Below are positions 35,635 through 47,525 of a stretch of 64,000 nt of DNA, in pieces. Each line of letters begins with the position of its first letter. Within the stretch, counting starts at the first letter, position 1. Source of the DNA: Mimachlamys varia (Eukaryota > Mollusca > Bivalvia > Pectinida > Pectinidae); assembly GCA_947623455.1 (NCBI GenBank), contig OX392535.1:40386688-40450687 (forward strand). The letters are read 5' to 3'. A model generated the notes under the pieces. That model was not told where the DNA came from. It made no database searches and saw only the letters and a program-made list of their open reading frames with translations. The position numbers and the translations under genes are program-made.

Positions 35635-35887
35635 GTTTTGATTGATTTATCATATGATCCTTGCTCATCCTCATTCTCATCTCGGCTACTTTGCTAAGGC
35701 TTAGTTTCATATAACGTTTAATGATTCAGTACCACATCCTACAACAACAACTAGGAATTCGAGACGTTATCAAACTACACGACACTTACATTCTTCGTTG
35801 ATACCATTGTTTATGAATGTATATCGTAACGTGGACGACGCGACCTTGCATAACAATATCAGGAAATTACCAGCCAGGTCAACTGGT

Positions 35888-35945
35888 TCGGACCTTTTGG
35901 CCTGGTGGTAACGTCCTGGCTCCATAGCCTAGATGTCTCAGGTTC
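35888..35945 (+). mobile_element. tRNA-like SINE head
   Basis: TGGCCTGGTGGTAACGTCC (A-box-like) is followed by AGGTTCGCGCCC (B-box-like). Confidence 0.45.
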
Positions 35946-36607
35946 GCGCCCGGCTCGTCTCACTTGTTTCATTTCTGCTCTTTGTTGTAAAACACTGTTT
36001 ATTTCCCATGTCGGGATGTTGGTATTAATAGTAGCCAAATGATAGTTTCTTAAATATAATTACAGCTCCTGGTCCCCGATTTAAAGTTACGTCGTGACGG
36101 ATCTGTTTGATTTGTATGCTTACGTCAGGTTCTATATGCCGTCACGTTTCGTAACAAAATGTGGCTTGTCCGGGATGCCAGTGAGTGTCTGTAATTATTC
36201 GATGTAATTTTTTAAGCGAGGAGGGGGACCAAAAAACATGCTCATTACATAACAATACTCAAGGGGAGGGAGACAATATCCATTGTTCTTCAAGTAAAAA
36301 CGAAATCAAGCAAAACCCGAATCTTATAACTGCGATCTGAATATAGTTGGTCATACCAACTAAGTGAACCTTCCTAGCATTAGATAGAAAACGGGATTAA
36401 AGGGAGATTACTCTATGTATAGCTTGGAAGAGATATGATACCAGTACAAAATTATTCAAATATGAAATGGTTTCCCAGGTCGTTATTTATATATGTACAT
36501 GTACGTTCCACCCCCCTTTTTTGGAACAATAGTAATATAATTAATGGTAAAATTTTAAGTCACCAGTTGCCATACGCGTTATGAACGTAACGGGTTGCAC
36601 GTGTCCC

Positions 36608-37500
36608 TAATGCAGAAAAAATACCGAAGCGTTAACAAAACCATAATCCGAACCAATATCGATTAAAATAAGGGAAAATATGAACAAGGGAAAGAGTTAC
36701 ATGGAGATCCTTATAAATGTACAAGAAAATAAGACTAGGAGTTGTGGAAAAGTATAAGACTCTTTCATGACCAGGGATGTAAGATAGGGAAATTCCACCC
36801 GAGGGGTTTTCAAATTTGGTAAAACACCAGGCTTTGCCGAGGGTTTTGCCAAATTTGAAAACCCCGAGGGTGAAATTTCCCTATCTTACACCTTCGGTCA
36901 CGAAAGAGTTTATTTTCTCTCATATCAACTACCCGAATAAGCTCAAAAACCATGAAAATATGTTTTCAAAGGCTACCATTTTGAAAATTTCGACTTTTTC
37001 CTTGGGCTTTTTTGACGAAAAAAAATTAGACAGCGAGATTAAGCATACCCTTTATTTGCAAACTTGTTTGCACATGAAATTTTATGGCAAATTATTGTGA
37101 AAGGTTTCAATTTCATCACGCCGTCGTTTTCTCTTTTCAGCATCGGAATTGACCGTATTCGTGACGTCACGTCATTGTTGAGCCATTGTGACGTCATGCG
37201 CGTGATATGATATGTAAGATAGATTTTTCTTACATAGCTTTCTTATATCGGCAAACCCTATCCAACATGGCGAGATATGAGAGAATAAGCGTCTTCTGCT
37301 TCATCGACAACACCCGCCATGTATATATTGGTCGCTTCCAAGTAAACGTCAAATCTTCAAAGCGAGGACCGAGTCATCATTGTCAATCACAACAAGTAAT
37401 CACACTAACTAGCATACTCAAACACGTCCATCTTCATATCACACAAGGGTACAAAATATTTCTCAATGAGGCAAAGATGGCGACCAAGAAACTTGCTCAT
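36608..37500 (-). mobile_element. PLE 3'-tail copy 8, split by an insertion
   Basis: The family sequence runs from TACCGAAGCGTTAACAAAACC at about 36610 to 36758. It resumes at about 37285 (AATAAGCGTCTTCTGCTTC) with the MAGVVDEAEDAYS frame on the minus strand. It continues to about 37500 into sequence that, at 43.1 kb, encodes the C-terminal end of the PLE protein (GRHLCLIEKY). This supports linkage of the tail to the PLE reverse transcriptase. Confidence 0.65.
36759..37284. mobile_element. Element inserted in the PLE tail (ATAAG duplication)
   Basis: Interrupts the PLE copy between AGTATAAG (36751-36758) and GAATAAGCG (37283-37290), so ATAAG seems duplicated at 36754-36758 and 37285-37289. 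It contains a strong internal inverted repeat at 36781-36888 (AAGATAGGGAAATTCCACCC against GGTGAAATTTCCCTATCTT). It has two TGACGTCA octamers (37162-37169, 37189-37196). A homologous copy is at 28325-28740. A 94-codon frame across it has no known domain. Confidence 0.6.
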
Positions 37501-39015
37501 GAAAGAACAATACTCCAATGTATTGTAGTGTAATCGTACTTTTGTTGTGTGCATTTCACACTCATTAGCTTATTGATGTGATGAGATGGATATCTGTAAT
37601 TCTTAAACTTTTAATTTTTTTAAATTAAAAGCAACATGGTATTAACATCTAAGTTCATATTCATTTTACCTTAAGCCCCATTTTATCAGGAATATGTTAT
37701 TAATATCATATGTAAAATATATGTAAATATGTGTTTCTCAGTTTTGATATTGTGTTATTGATTGATGTTTAGTTAGTATAATAATATATGGTGTAAATAA
37801 ATTCTTTGTATATTGATATTGTATAATTACGTCATGTGATGATACATAAAGCATAGTTTATATTTCTGTCTATTTGTGGTGTGCTATCAACACTGTATAT
37901 CCTGATATTCTATTATCATTTTTTAGATTGCAGTAGCCTTTGATTTCCTGTTTTCAAATAATAATAAAAAAAAATACATTACTTTATTGTCAAGCTGATT
38001 GGACGTTCGAGATAATGAATATTCAACGTTCTGGATTCAACTTCTGATAAAGACAAGGAGTGTCAAGGTCACTAACTTAAAAGGCATATTTATTATTCCA
38101 ATACAACTGCCATAAACAGTTGCTTTGCTTAAGATTTGTTTGCCTGATCCCAGCTTTGATAATAAAAAGTCTGAAAAGACAACCATTTCAGAACCGTACT
38201 TTTGAAATTAGAAATAATAAAATGATAACAAAAAAGCTTGTTCTAATAGTGTTTGGTATAAAGATAGTTTTAAAAATAACGTAGTATGTTTAAAAAGGTT
38301 TTATCTAAATTCAAATCGTTCAAATAAGCAATAAACATTTATAAATATATATAATATATATAATTATAAAATAACTAAAATCTATTTAATTATTTTATGA
38401 TTTTGTACGCACCATCAGTAAGGACCTTATATATATATATATCAAAACGATCCTTTAATGCTTAGTACTTTGCTATCCTAGTAATCTCCCGTCGCCATGA
38501 ACGTCTGAACGACTTCTTGAACGATTGCTTCCTTTGCTAGACTACACCGGCTTCTCTTAATCCACTCCAAAGGGAGGTAACTGTATAATTGAATCATCGA
38601 AGTTGATTTCGGTTTTGCCTACAGTGGCCATTGAATGCCTTAACTGATATTACTTGATGTGTATGAGCTCTAATACAATCGTTGATAATATCTTCATATT
38701 TAAATTTACTTTTTTCTGTATTTCATTATTTACATGTAGATGTTTGATTTATTTTAATTCGAATAATGTTTGTTTTTACACAAATGCTGCTATAGCGTCA
38801 ACTTTTATTGATTGTATATAAGGCATCTCTTGTAACTTTGAATACATTTCAACGTCAACCACAAAAAAAAACTACAAATGCACATAATTTCTTTTTTAAG
38901 TGTATGACATCGTTCAGGAAAATTGCCAATTTTATCTCACAAAAATCTCAACTGTAGCCTGTTCTTATTGTCGCCATGATAAGTACTTGCCCCTTTCTGC
39001 TGATTCGGCATGGGG
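37501..39015. other. Non-coding, no gene recognised
   Basis: AT-rich, with TATATA runs near 38345 and 38430. No gene recognised. Confidence 0.45.
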
Positions 39016-39019
39016 GAAT

Positions 39020-39095
39020 TTTCTTCATCTTAGTCGGTAGAGCGTAAGACTAGTTTACCAGAAGCTCAGAGTTCGACTCCTAGAGGGGTCATTGA
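39020..39095 (+). mobile_element. tRNA-Lys-like SINE head or pseudo-tRNA
   Basis: CTTAGTCGGTAGAGCGTAAG is a near-canonical tRNA D-arm/A-box, and AGAGTTCGACTCCT a T-arm/B-box. The would-be acceptor ends (TTTCTTCAT and AGAGGGGTCA) do not pair, so a functional tRNA is unlikely. Confidence 0.5.
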
Positions 39096-39810
39096 GTAAA
39101 TAATGGCCTGTTTGTACTGTATTAGTATCGTATTGTGTGTTGCCTAAACACCTATATGAAGTATACTCGTTCTGAATAATGTGATATGTACACAACGTGT
39201 GTTGTGCTGTTGAATGCTACGTAAAATGAAGCTATTATTTGAATAGACGTTAATTCATGTTGTTATTATTTATATTGCTTGTAATCTGGTTCCACAAAGT
39301 CTATAATAAAAAATAAAAACGATAATTATGTATCAAGTTTTTTTTTCTTTTTGGTTCGGCTCATGTTTCAAGCTAAATTCAAACGTCACACAGAAACCCT
39401 TAATGCTTAATGCAGTTTAAGCGTTCAAGTTGTCATAATAACGTGTGAATGCAAGTTATTAACGTTTTCAAAATCCATCAATTCATCTTATCTTAAGTTT
39501 TCGTGTTGTCATCAAACACAGAAAAACGTCACATTTGAGTAATCAACAAACAACAAATCGATCATTTCATGTAAGCGTTTACGATATTCTTTAAACACAA
39601 AAATGTCTTGTTTCCAGTGTTTAATTGCTCAACAGACCTTAAAACGTCTCGGTTTAAGTGATTGTATAATCAACAGTCTTGGAAACGTCAAGCAAATCGA
39701 GCAGCACTTAGTTCCTTTTTTTCAATACATATTCAAATCCCCTCTATTGTCTTTTTGAAACATTAAACGTCACATGTTAGAAATTTGATACTTGATTTGA
39801 AAAATAAAAT
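39096..39810. other. Non-coding, no gene recognised
   Basis: No exon or repeat recognised. Confidence 0.4.
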
Positions 39811-39915
39811 TCAAAGAATACCGATGCGTCAACAAAACAATAATCCGAACTCAAAATCGATTTAGCTAGGGGAAAAATTTAATATAAAGAAGGGGAATAT
39901 TTACATGGTGATCCT
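39811..39915 (-). mobile_element. PLE 3'-tail fragment (copy 9)
   Basis: Plus-strand text ATACCGATGCGTCAACAAAA, then ATCCGAACTCAAAATCGATT, then TTTACATGGTGATCCTTG. Truncated before the peptide region. Confidence 0.6.
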
Positions 39916-40084
39916 TGCATTTTGCTATTTGAAAATATTGCAATGACCTTTAGACTTTAGTTTTCAATATACTCGTGATACTAAAATATGTCTTCTTAAC
40001 AATCAACAGATGATATAAATAAAACGATTAAGATATACATTATCTTGGTTTTTCAAAAGGATCACATAAATATTCCAAATGCCA

Positions 40085-40189
40085 TACATTGTAGCAATCT
40101 GATTAAAATACAGATCCTTACTATTACTATCGTGCCTACACACGACAGTGATAGTGAGGATCTGTATTTCAATCAGATTGACATTGTAG
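40085..40189. repeat. Foldback repeat, 24-33-bp arms
   Basis: CAATCTGATTAAAATACAGA is inverted at TCTGTATTTCAATCAGATTG (one mismatch). The arms continue to ACATTGTA on both sides. Confidence 0.8.
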
Positions 40190-41118
40190 GATGTGAACTG
40201 TTAACATTACAGAGTAAGATACCAAAATCATTTAAATGATATTCCTTAATCACTGCAAAAACTAATTAAAAAAAAACGTAAATTATAAACGCGGTTTCAA
40301 TATGCAATGAAAAACAAAGATACAAAAACAGCATGTACAAATAATGTCGGTTCTTAAATGCTTTGCAATGCATGCTTTTTGAAATGATGGCCATTTTATG
40401 GTTTAGACGAGAGATGTCATAATTTTGACTTCAAAATGTTGTAATGACATCTTCAAATCTTATAGATACAATATGGTTTTAAGACTGAAAACATATATTT
40501 TAACATTCAAAGACAACATCAAAATAAATCGATTTTATCGTGCTGTCGGTTTAAAAAAAATATCCAAGGAAAATATTAAACATGATGTATGACGGTTATA
40601 TGTACTGTAACACTGTTCAGAAATGAAATGGTTGAATCAAAATTAATGGAACTAATTTCCACACAGATCTTTTTACCTTTAACAAGTCATGAGAACAAGA
40701 GGCCCCTGGTCTTAACGGTCACCCGAAGTTTAAAATCGAGGCAAAATTGAAGTTATAGTTCATATTAGTAGGCTTTCAAGATGGCAATTGGGTTCATATT
40801 ATCTACGTTTTAAGATTTTCAACACATGAAGTCAGTAGCAATCCGTTGCAGCAAACTACAGGCTAAATATCAGTACGCTGTGTCTTTCAGTTATTTCAAC
40901 GAAGTTGTTTGACAATGTTTAACAAATTTGACTAATGTGCCCTCGAAAGAAAGTTAAGTTCATTCAAATTGAACAAATATGGTAGCCCTTAAACTTCCTT
41001 CCCGCATGCTACAGGTAAGATATATGTTCACCTGACTGTTCACTTATTAAAAATAACTTGTTAACCAACACATTTGACAAAAGCAGTGTGTTTTGACATT
41101 TCAGTAAATTAGAAATAT
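40190..41118. other. Non-coding
   Basis: At about 40692 there is ACAAGAGGCCCCTGGTCTTA, then ACGGTCACC, which looks like the start of a dispersed repeat. No exon recognised. Confidence 0.35.
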
Positions 41119-42250
41119 TTAGTTTCTGGCTTCAGCTACAATAAACATGACTCGCTTTTGATAAAAAAAAAAAGTATCCCTAGCCTCTTTTAGTTTAAAT
41201 GGGAAGATTCCAGAATGTAAACTCGAACTGATTATATAATATTTGTGCGAAACTAGCAGAGATACACTAATAGCATGAGCATTTCCGATGCCATCTATAC
41301 CAGTTGTCTTTGACATTTTAAACTTTTCCCAAGCTCCATAACACTTAATAATACAATCTAAGGATTAGGAAGTTGACATGACTCTATATCGTGTTTCGCA
41401 CGAGGTTTTCAGGGAATTTTTGATCTTGATCATTAAAATGGGCCCTTGTAATGTTTTGAGAGATGTTTACAAAGTGTTAATTGAGATGTTCTACTACACC
41501 CTCCTTTGTGTCAAGCATAACAACACATATTTTCAGTGTTGACGGTAATGGGTAGTTGAAAGTTTTTGAATTTTTAAAGGTTTTTAGTGTTTCTACAAAA
41601 CAGCGGTATATTTAATGGTTTTCAATTGCATTTAGGAAGATATTTCTTTTAAGATACATGTAGCTATATTTCGCCCATACTTATATTGATCTAACTTTCA
41701 TTTTTGTGTTTTTGTGCTAATAGTCATGCTTGTTTTATTATGCCATGGTATAATTCTGGCTGCTTGAAATTTTGTATTGCTTTCGTTTTACAGTTTATTG
41801 ATGTCTGTTTCACTAAGGTCCTGTATAAATTTTGTCATCAACAAAATTCTGGATATATCTGCATGTGATTTTATGCAAGTTGACGTATCACACGTATCAC
41901 AACCATTCATTGGATCTATTTCGAAATCCCCCATAAGTATAATAGCTACAATATCATCCATGATCTGTTCTATTTGATCGGTCCATGGTGCGAGTGATCA
42001 AGGTGGTCAATATTCATATTATTGTAAAAAAACGTTTGTACTTTTGAATTCTTATCTATAACAAAGTTGCCTCTATCGACAGATCTTCAATACCCACTCT
42101 TCTCATACATTGCATTTCATTCTTCAAAATATGCCGCCACCAATTTGATCTATACCATCGTTTGTTGCAATGTTGTAACCATCAATGTAAATAATATCAT
42201 TTGATATATCCGGACCAAGAAATGTTTCTCAAAGTCGAATGAAAATGAAT
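41119..42250 (-). pseudogene. Decayed LINE (endonuclease and reverse transcriptase remnants)
   Basis: On the minus strand, from about 42250, are endonuclease-like pieces (ETFLGPDISNDIIYIDGYN, and at about 41930 ILMGDFEIDPM, cf. GDFN motifs). These are followed at 41316-41119 by an RT fingers fragment (KTTGIDGIGNA ... GIFPFKLKEARD, cf. K..G.DGI..K...G..P..LK.A). Frameshifts and stops interrupt it throughout, and the RT catalytic YADD region is missing. Confidence 0.65.
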
Positions 42251-42775
42251 GTAGTCATTTTGATTACAGAATCGGATTCTTATTTATTTAATTTTGGAAT
42301 GTTTAAAGAATACAACGATATCGAAGCATGTTGTGACAAAACGCTGCTAAGTTAAATAAAATTAATGACTTTGACCTACTCCCAAGTCACCGTGTGTCAA
42401 ATATGTTGAAATTGTTTTAACAAACAAAAAAGGCTCATGGTACACATATTTCATATTAAATTGATAGTTTTGACAACTCTGAAGGCCACAAGAATCAAAT
42501 GTGTTATAAATCTCAAGCTTCTTCTTTCCAACAACATCGTAGCTCTTGGTTATTGTATTTTGTGGTATCATGTACATGTGTTGGAGCTTTGCGTTCAAGG
42601 TTGCAAAAAATTACATAAGAGTAGGTGAGTAATTCAGACCCATTGAGACTCTATGTCTTCCAATCTGGAATCAGATGCTCTTTATAGATCTAAAAGGTTT
42701 TATTACTACAACTTCCTTTTCCTGATTTGGAAAAGTCGCGTCCATTGAGAGGCTACTTGTGTGTTAAAATTAAAT
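42251..42775. other. Non-coding, no gene recognised
   Basis: No exon or clear repeat. The short open frames on both strands overlap each other and lack domains. Confidence 0.4.
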
Positions 42776-43082
42776 TAGAGAATACCGAAGCGTTAACAAA
42801 ATTATAATCCGAACTCAAAATCGATTAAACCAGGGGCAAATATGAACAAAGGAAAGGTTTACATGAGAACCCTTGTAGAAGTATAAGAGAATAAGACCAG
42901 GTGTTCTAGAAGAGTAAGTGTCTTCTGCTTCATCGACGACACACGCCATGTAAATCCTTGTCACATCCAAGTAAAGACAAAGTTCTCAAAATGAGAACTG
43001 AGTATCATTGTCTATCACAACAAGTAAACACACTAATGGTCATACAAAAAACGTCCATCTTCATATAACTTCAAGAAACAGA
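42776..43082 (-). mobile_element. PLE 3' tail contiguous with RT (copy 10)
   Basis: Carries the full tail motif set, from ACCGAAGCGTTAACAAAATT to GTCCATCTTCATATAACTTC. It joins directly to the PLE reverse-transcriptase remnant on the same strand. This copy is the basis for naming the dispersed family. Confidence 0.7.
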
Positions 43083-44186
43083 ATATTTCTCAATGAGACA
43101 AAGATGACGACCATTAAACTTGTCCATAATTCTGTTCAACCAGAATCTCTCGAATCCCAGCGTTGCTAGTTTGTTTGTCAGCAGTCGACATCGATCACGA
43201 AAATCACGATATTTAGAGCAAGCCATGGAAAATCGAATCAACTGCGACATGTAAACACCATAGGTTGGGGAAGCAGGGATCAAGAAATGGAAAGTTCATG
43301 ATCAGAAAATTGAAGTTGTTCACGTTGGTCGCAGTTTAGGTAGAGGTAAGTCTGTTGTGTCCTTTATTTAAAGTAATACACGATCGACGTGATCAGCAAA
43401 CTTCTTGTTGTTTATAGACAACACATCGTCAATAGATCTGAAAGTGAAATTAAAAGATTTTGCAAGGTTTTTATTACCTGTCCTGATTAGATCTTCCACA
43501 AATTCAGCCTCGTATGAAAACAAAAACAAGTCAGCTAAGAGTGGGGCCCAGTTTTTTAATATGGGACTGCCAACAGTCTGTTGGAAAATCTTTCCTCCCA
43601 ACTCAACAAAAATATTGTCGACCAGGATTTCAATCATCCTTACTACCGATATATCTTCTTAAGTATATTTCATCTTAGCTTTTGTCGTGTTTTTCACAAA
43701 GTATGTATCGTCGTCCGCCTTTCTTGGAAAAGAAAGCTCTCAAAACAAGAGATCGTAGACGTTTTTTTTCAATTTTTGTATGAAGTATGGTAGTGTATTG
43801 GATGGAAATTCAAATGTTTTGACCGAAAAGGCATTTTAAGGAGGGGCTGTTCAAGATTGATCGAAAGATCGTTCGGGATTTTCAAAATCCACATCCAATT
43901 TATTCCACTTCTGGTAGTAAAAAGTTTTGATAATGGCTTGGTCGAGCAATTAGCAGAGCCAGTGATAAAACGTTGTTTTGAATGATCCTTGTGTAGGTTT
44001 GGTATCCAATAAAGACGAGATAGGTCAGCGTCTTGCTTATTAACCGGTACTTCGAAAGATTGTAATACAGTATTTCATCTTTCGAAAAACCGGTCAATGT
44101 GCAAGTAGTGTTACCTAGGTTAGCAAGCAGGCCTAGTTCTTTTTGTAAGGAAGTAATGTAATAGCGTGACAGCTCTCTTAGCGGGC

Positions 44187-44229
<43 letters not shown>

Positions 44230-44283
44230 AGTGATGTCATGTACAGCGATAGCAAGCTTTTTCAATGCGTTAACAAGTTCCAC
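43083..44283 (-). pseudogene. Decayed Penelope-like reverse transcriptase
   Basis: Minus-strand pieces in order: RELSRYYITSLQKELGLL ... SKDEILYYNL (44283-43900), WMWILKIPNDLSINLEQPLL (about 43890-43830), then MIEILVDNIFVELGGKIFQQ ... LLADLFLFSYEAEF (43637-43510), a catalytic motif decayed to FNFTFRSIDDVLSINN (YIDD changed to SIDD), and a C-terminal segment YGVYMSQLIRFSMACSKYRD ... MDKFNGRHLC (43283-43083). Several frameshifts, an internal deletion and a CCAG expansion show it is dead. The GQQTVG-type and IDD signatures match Penelope-like elements rather than LINEs. Confidence 0.75.
44187..44229. repeat. (CCAG)n microsatellite
   Basis: About ten CCAG units. On the minus strand it keeps the PLE frame open as repeated LAGW. 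Confidence 0.95.
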
Positions 44284-45569
44284 AGAACTAGTTTTCGGAC
44301 TCTGATTTTGCTTTAATCCTTTTATTGTAGATTGCCGATATTCATTTTTTTTTAATTTAGCTTGTTTATTTGGTGATTATTCCAGCAGAGTATTATCGCT
44401 CGTTCAGGTCGCTGACCAATATCATATGCAATCTACAATCATATAACATAAAACATTTGAGAGCACTAAGTACTGTTGCTACTTCCGTTCTGTATGCGTT
44501 ATCGCCATATCAAACGTTTAAATGACACGGAGTCAACGAAATATCTCTTCTCAAGATTCTTTGAATCTTATCAGTCATCTTAGTGCAATATAATCTGTCA
44601 TGTTTGAAGCCTTCTTCATCGTGGGCAATACAGAGAAACTGGTTTCTTTTATATGTTTTCATTTTTGTTTAAAGAACAGGAATCTTGACGACAGAACATG
44701 GTTTTGATGCTTCCCGTCGATAACATGTAGTCTGAAATGATATTAGGCGATTGTACAAGCCACTACACATTGTACATTACAAATAGTGTTATTACTAACA
44801 AACATCAACGACAACAAAACCCGTTTTACACAGTCTCATTTTGATATGAATCCAATGGCACATATTTATAAAGTTCAGTTATACCCAGTTTAAATATGTG
44901 CAGCTATATTTGTAGCATTAACTTTAGGTAGAAATCCTATTAAAACACCACTTTCTCATTTCTCACTCGGTATCACTTAAGATAACTTCCTATCAATTAA
45001 AACAAACATAAATGGCTATTTAGGCAATTAAAGGGATTGGTGTGGATTTCTGTCAATATTCATAACACAAAGTCATACTTTCCACCCTGTCTGTTTCCTT
45101 TTACCGAGAGACGCTTGTGTCGTCTGCTAAACCCACGACCTTTGTTCCGAGCCGCCTAGCGAACATTGTTACACACCAATAACATATCTATTAGCCGTCA
45201 TTTCTGCCATCTCTCTTGTCACCGTGGGACATGTCATATTTGTTAATCTGTTGATTCCGTCACCTTATTTACGAATCGTCTTCTATGACTTAAATGCTAT
45301 TTTTCTCCCCAATATCAAACGAAAGATCAGTTTGAATGTCGAACAAATTGAGCCCCGAGCAATGACGGCTAATCAATTGTGATTCGAACGGGATAATTTG
45401 CATAGCTCCGCCCTCATGTATTGTTGTCGACGTCATAGAAATTTTGCACGTTCTCAAGTATAGTTATTGGAAAATAACACTAGTTTACAGTACAATGGTT
45501 ATCGAGTGAATATCAGTGTAGACTGTAAATATAACACAATCGACAGGTCTTGCTGACAGGCGGTGCTAC
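44284..45569. other. Non-coding, no gene recognised
   Basis: No exon or clear repeat seen. Confidence 0.4.
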
Positions 45570-46440
45570 AAATTAAACGGGATACCCCGGCTGGATGTAG
45601 TTACGGATTAAACTATCGATATGATAAGCTACTAACGAAAACGAGACTTTCCATTGATTCTGACCCACGGTATACAAACGTCAGAGGTTTCCGACTATGA
45701 TATTTACATGATCATGTTCAACGTTGTAACTATAGAGGATATTAAGAATATTGACTCGCAAGTCATTATGTAGAGGGCATTCAAGAAAGTAGTGAGATAC
45801 TGTTTCGGAGTATGAGGAGCAAGCACATGCTCGGCTATCAGTTAAATAGTCATGATGTAAGTCAACATTTTAATTACTAGAATGATTGCGAAGCTGGGAA
45901 AGAATAACGTTTGCCTTTCTGTCACCTTCAGTTTTAAAAATTGTAACAATTTCCTTTTCTGTAGATATATCTTTATTTGGTAGGCGTTTAAAACTTGCAA
46001 GGGAAGGAGAGTACAGAAGATTGGTATCAGAATTATTTGCTGTGCGACACATGGAAGGAAAGCAACTGTTAAAATAGTAATTAGTTTTACAATTTGTTAC
46101 ATTATCAGGACTAGTTTGTCGAAGAGAGTAATTTATAAGGATGATCGTCTGGATTGTTTGTTAGTGGAATTAAAACATCTTGTTAATATTTGGGTGAGTG
46201 TCCATGCATTATTTTGTACATCATGATTTGTTTGTGTTTTTCTCTTCTTGATGCCAGTGTTTCCCAACCAAGTTCTGTGTAAAGTTTTTCATGTGATGTT
46301 CCTGAGAGAAGGCCTGTAATAATTCCAGCTGCTTCTAATTGAACAGATTGAAGTATATCATTTAGAATGTTGAGTGCAGATATCGCGTACGAGTCATTTG
46401 ATTTACTTCTTACTGTAACACTTCACGAGATTCATCAAAC
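45570..46440 (-). pseudogene. Decayed LINE ORF2 C-terminal region (jockey/CR1-like)
   Basis: The minus strand reads SVQLEAAGIITGLLSGTSHEK, then LYTELGWETLASRREKHKQI (about 46370-46220), a pattern typical of the region after the RT in jockey/CR1-type LINEs. Downstream, at about 45850-45770, a zinc-knuckle-like CACSSYSETVSHYFLECP appears, then a WKVSFSLVAYHIDSLIRNYI end. In-frame stops and a frameshift are present. Confidence 0.65.
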
Positions 46441-47359
46441 ACACGATCTCTAGATCACCGTATGCATGTGTTACCAGTGTTTCTAGCGATATCACCGGAA
46501 GGGACAAAGTGTATCCCTTCCGGCACACATGGTCTTTCTCCTCTTGTACTTGTGCATTGCTCCACAAATAAATATTTCATGTCTATACTTTGCTCAAGCT
46601 TTGCAAATTCTGAGATGGTTTTCTCTTACTTTTCACAACCAGAAGGGTTTATTATACTTTGAGACTAACTTATCATGTACCGTCCATGGTACTCTTACTA
46701 ATAAGTTTCTTACGGCTTTTTCATGAGAAGAAAAAGAGAACGATTATTTTTTAAATTTCACATGTAGGCTCCGTTTGGTAACTTGTTGTGTCCTGTAGAT
46801 TTTGGGACTGATCAGAACAGATGAGAATAATAGTAAAATCAGGGCAAAATACAAACGAAAGAAACATCCAAAGGGTTTTACATCTTAACATCAGGGAGGG
46901 CAAAATCGCCGGATTCTGCAACCTGTATCATTCTCGAAGTAAGAAAGATAACTCTGTATGCTCAAATCATACAGGCATTGCATAAAAAACAAGAGCTGTT
47001 GGGGAACAGTATATAGCTAGCGATCTAATTGGCCCTGGATTTTGATATTTCTTTCGGCCATCTCTGTTCCAAAGTTGCCTCCTAGGCTTTATCTGAAGTA
47101 TTTTTTCCAGCATCACTAACGAGTTCTAGAAGGAAGAAACCGTTGTATGGTGTAGATTTTAATTATTTTTTTGGCTTGACTGTATCAAATTATAAAGGTG
47201 TTGTTCTTGTGTGTTTCGTAAATCCTTCATGTTAGACAACAGCCTAAAAATTCTGAATTGAAGAAATGATAACCCATTATCAATGATGTATTAGACCAAA
47301 TTAGATCCAACGAAACCTGACGAAATAATTACAAACCAATAACTTCAGATATGAGGTAT
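46441..47359. other. Non-coding; possible PLE-tail scrap
   Basis: At about 46515-46570 CTTCCGGCACACATGGTCTT resembles the plus-oriented PLE tail at 26.47 kb. Otherwise nothing recognised. Confidence 0.35.
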
Positions 47360-47365
47360 TTTATT
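47360..47365 (-). terminator. Candidate SIRT6 polyadenylation signal
   Basis: AATAAA on the minus strand, about 160 bp downstream of the SIRT6 stop codon. Confidence 0.4.
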
Positions 47366-47525
47366 AGTTTTCTCCATCATTTTCTCACTTTTGTTAACCA
47401 TTTCTACTATAAGAAAAGTTTACCTTATTCTTTGAAATACCATAATGACTCCCTGGATATTAATTTATGAAATGAAGAAGATAAAAAATATCAATATTCT
47501 GACATTCTTTTTTGGTTATAATTCA

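Noticed and set aside
39020..39095. Possible tRNA-Lys gene
   Set aside because: Good A- and B-box-like arms but no pairing acceptor stem; better explained as a SINE head.
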